Source: Bacteroidales bacterium (GTDB lineage Bacteria > Bacteroidota > Bacteroidia > Bacteroidales > M50B96). From it: DNA of 64,000 nt. A model generated the notes under the pieces. The model saw only the letters and a list, made by a program, of their open reading frames with translations, made no database searches and was not told where the DNA came from. The position numbers and the translations under genes are program-made. Where the stretch lies: the NCBI GenBank assembly GCA_021740905.1, contig JAIOYV010000031.1:1-64000 (forward strand). The letters run 5' to 3'. The first letter of the stretch is position 1; the number at the start of each line of letters is the position of its first letter. Positions 63,710 through 64,000 of this stretch are shown piece by piece.

Positions 63710-63850
63710 GTTTCATGTTCATCCCAACTAAGGATTCGTTTTCATAGCTCAATTCAGTTTCCCACTTAAATTAAGGGCAGTGAAATTTACCCATAAATTA
63801 GGCAACAGCGAAAGCCCTTTCTTGTTTTAAGGAAGGGTTGGGATGGATGA
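63710..63850. repeat. Dispersed repeat copy 2
   Basis: This is the diverged direct copy of 26080-26250: TTCATAGC, CAATTCAGT, CTTAAATTAAGGG, CGAAAGCC, TTTTAAGGAAGGGTT and GGATGGATGA occur in the same order. The central hairpin part present in copy 1 is shortened here. Confidence 0.7.
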
Positions 63851-64000
63851 ATACAATGTATGTGGGTTACGTGTTTATCCATCACTCCAATACTCCATCA
63901 CTCCCTAATTACCAGCTCACCAACTTACCTCCTCAACCCCTCACCAATTCAATTCCTCAATTCCCGAATTACCTACCCCAAATCCCACTCGCCTTTTTAT

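Larger units (their letters stand above)
63560..64000. other. Repeat-rich right end of the window
   Basis: 441 nt without a supported ORF. It holds a hairpin with CGAAGCTTTAGCGTAGG arms (63653-63700), copy 2 of the dispersed repeat (63710-63850), and word-like pyrimidine-rich text (63880-64000) such as CCAATACTCCATCACTCC. Confidence 0.6.

Overview
The window is one contiguous stretch of a Bacteroidota chromosome, most likely class Bacteroidia and perhaps a Marinilabiliales-like free-living lineage (the lineage is inference). The case rests on several features together: many proteins ending in type IX secretion (T9SS) sorting domains, a TonB receptor paired with a DUF4249 lipoprotein, GH92/GH125 mannosidases, xylose isomerase next to xylulokinase, a YqgE/AlgH protein, many lipoproteins with short lipoboxes, and recurring TAnnTTTG -7 promoter boxes 20-60 nt before start codons. 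No rRNA, tRNA, CRISPR array, phage or insertion-sequence transposase was found. Gene strands alternate in short operons separated by repeat-rich spacers.

Layout. 1-5.1 kb: three T9SS-exported surface proteins (a left-truncated beta-helix protein and two tandem delta-60-repeat paralogues). 5.2-9.6 kb: xylose operon xylB-xylA-xylose/H+ symporter. 10.0-13.3 kb: aquaporin, two tandem leucine-rich-repeat lipoproteins, two small proteins. 13.4-23.5 kb (minus strand): an alanine/glycine:cation symporter carrying a SprB-like extracytoplasmic domain, a 1,015-residue FG-GAP protein, and a 1,601-residue protein joining a beta-helix to a GH5-like barrel that appears to lack its nucleophile. 24-30.6 kb: housekeeping and envelope genes (der, Rrf2 regulator, GT4, rhomboid protease, GmhB-like phosphatase, class IV aminotransferase, YqgE). 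30.7-34.0 kb: Wza/Wzc polysaccharide export pair. 34-42.8 kb: SDR, NhaC antiporter with an extra N-terminal domain, quinone-reductase-like enzyme, DUF4920 lipoprotein with a CXXCH lipoprotein, an orphan ABC ATPase, a frameshifted zinc-ribbon/TPR gene, and a PIN/UPF0175 toxin-antitoxin pair. 43-50.8 kb: beta-propeller-like lipoprotein, aspS, and a TonB receptor/DUF4249/outer-membrane trio. 51.5-60.3 kb: mannoside-use locus (beta-barrel porin, GH125, sugar MFS, ROK kinase, GH92) with a VapBC-type module inserted between kinase and GH92. 60.3-63.6 kb: WecG-type GT, GT2 and an O-antigen ligase/polymerase-like protein.

How the genes fit together. The xyl operon imports xylose and converts it to xylulose-5-phosphate. 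In the mannoside locus, a lipoprotein GH92 would trim alpha-1,2-mannose at the cell surface or in the periplasm, GH125 would release alpha-1,6-mannose, the MFS protein would import the sugar and the ROK kinase would phosphorylate it; there is no SusC/SusD pair. Wza/Wzc and the distant WecG/GT2/ligase cluster are probably parts of exopolysaccharide or O-antigen assembly.

Best candidates for a second look are the degenerate GH5/beta-helix fusion, the VapBC module translationally coupled to GH92, transporters with surface-protein-like N-terminal domains, the A7 frameshift in the zinc-ribbon/TPR gene with a terminator embedded in its coding end, the Tyr/Gly tail of the Wzc homologue, and several structured intergenic elements. 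No clearly complete, undescribed multi-gene system could be proven from the sequence alone.
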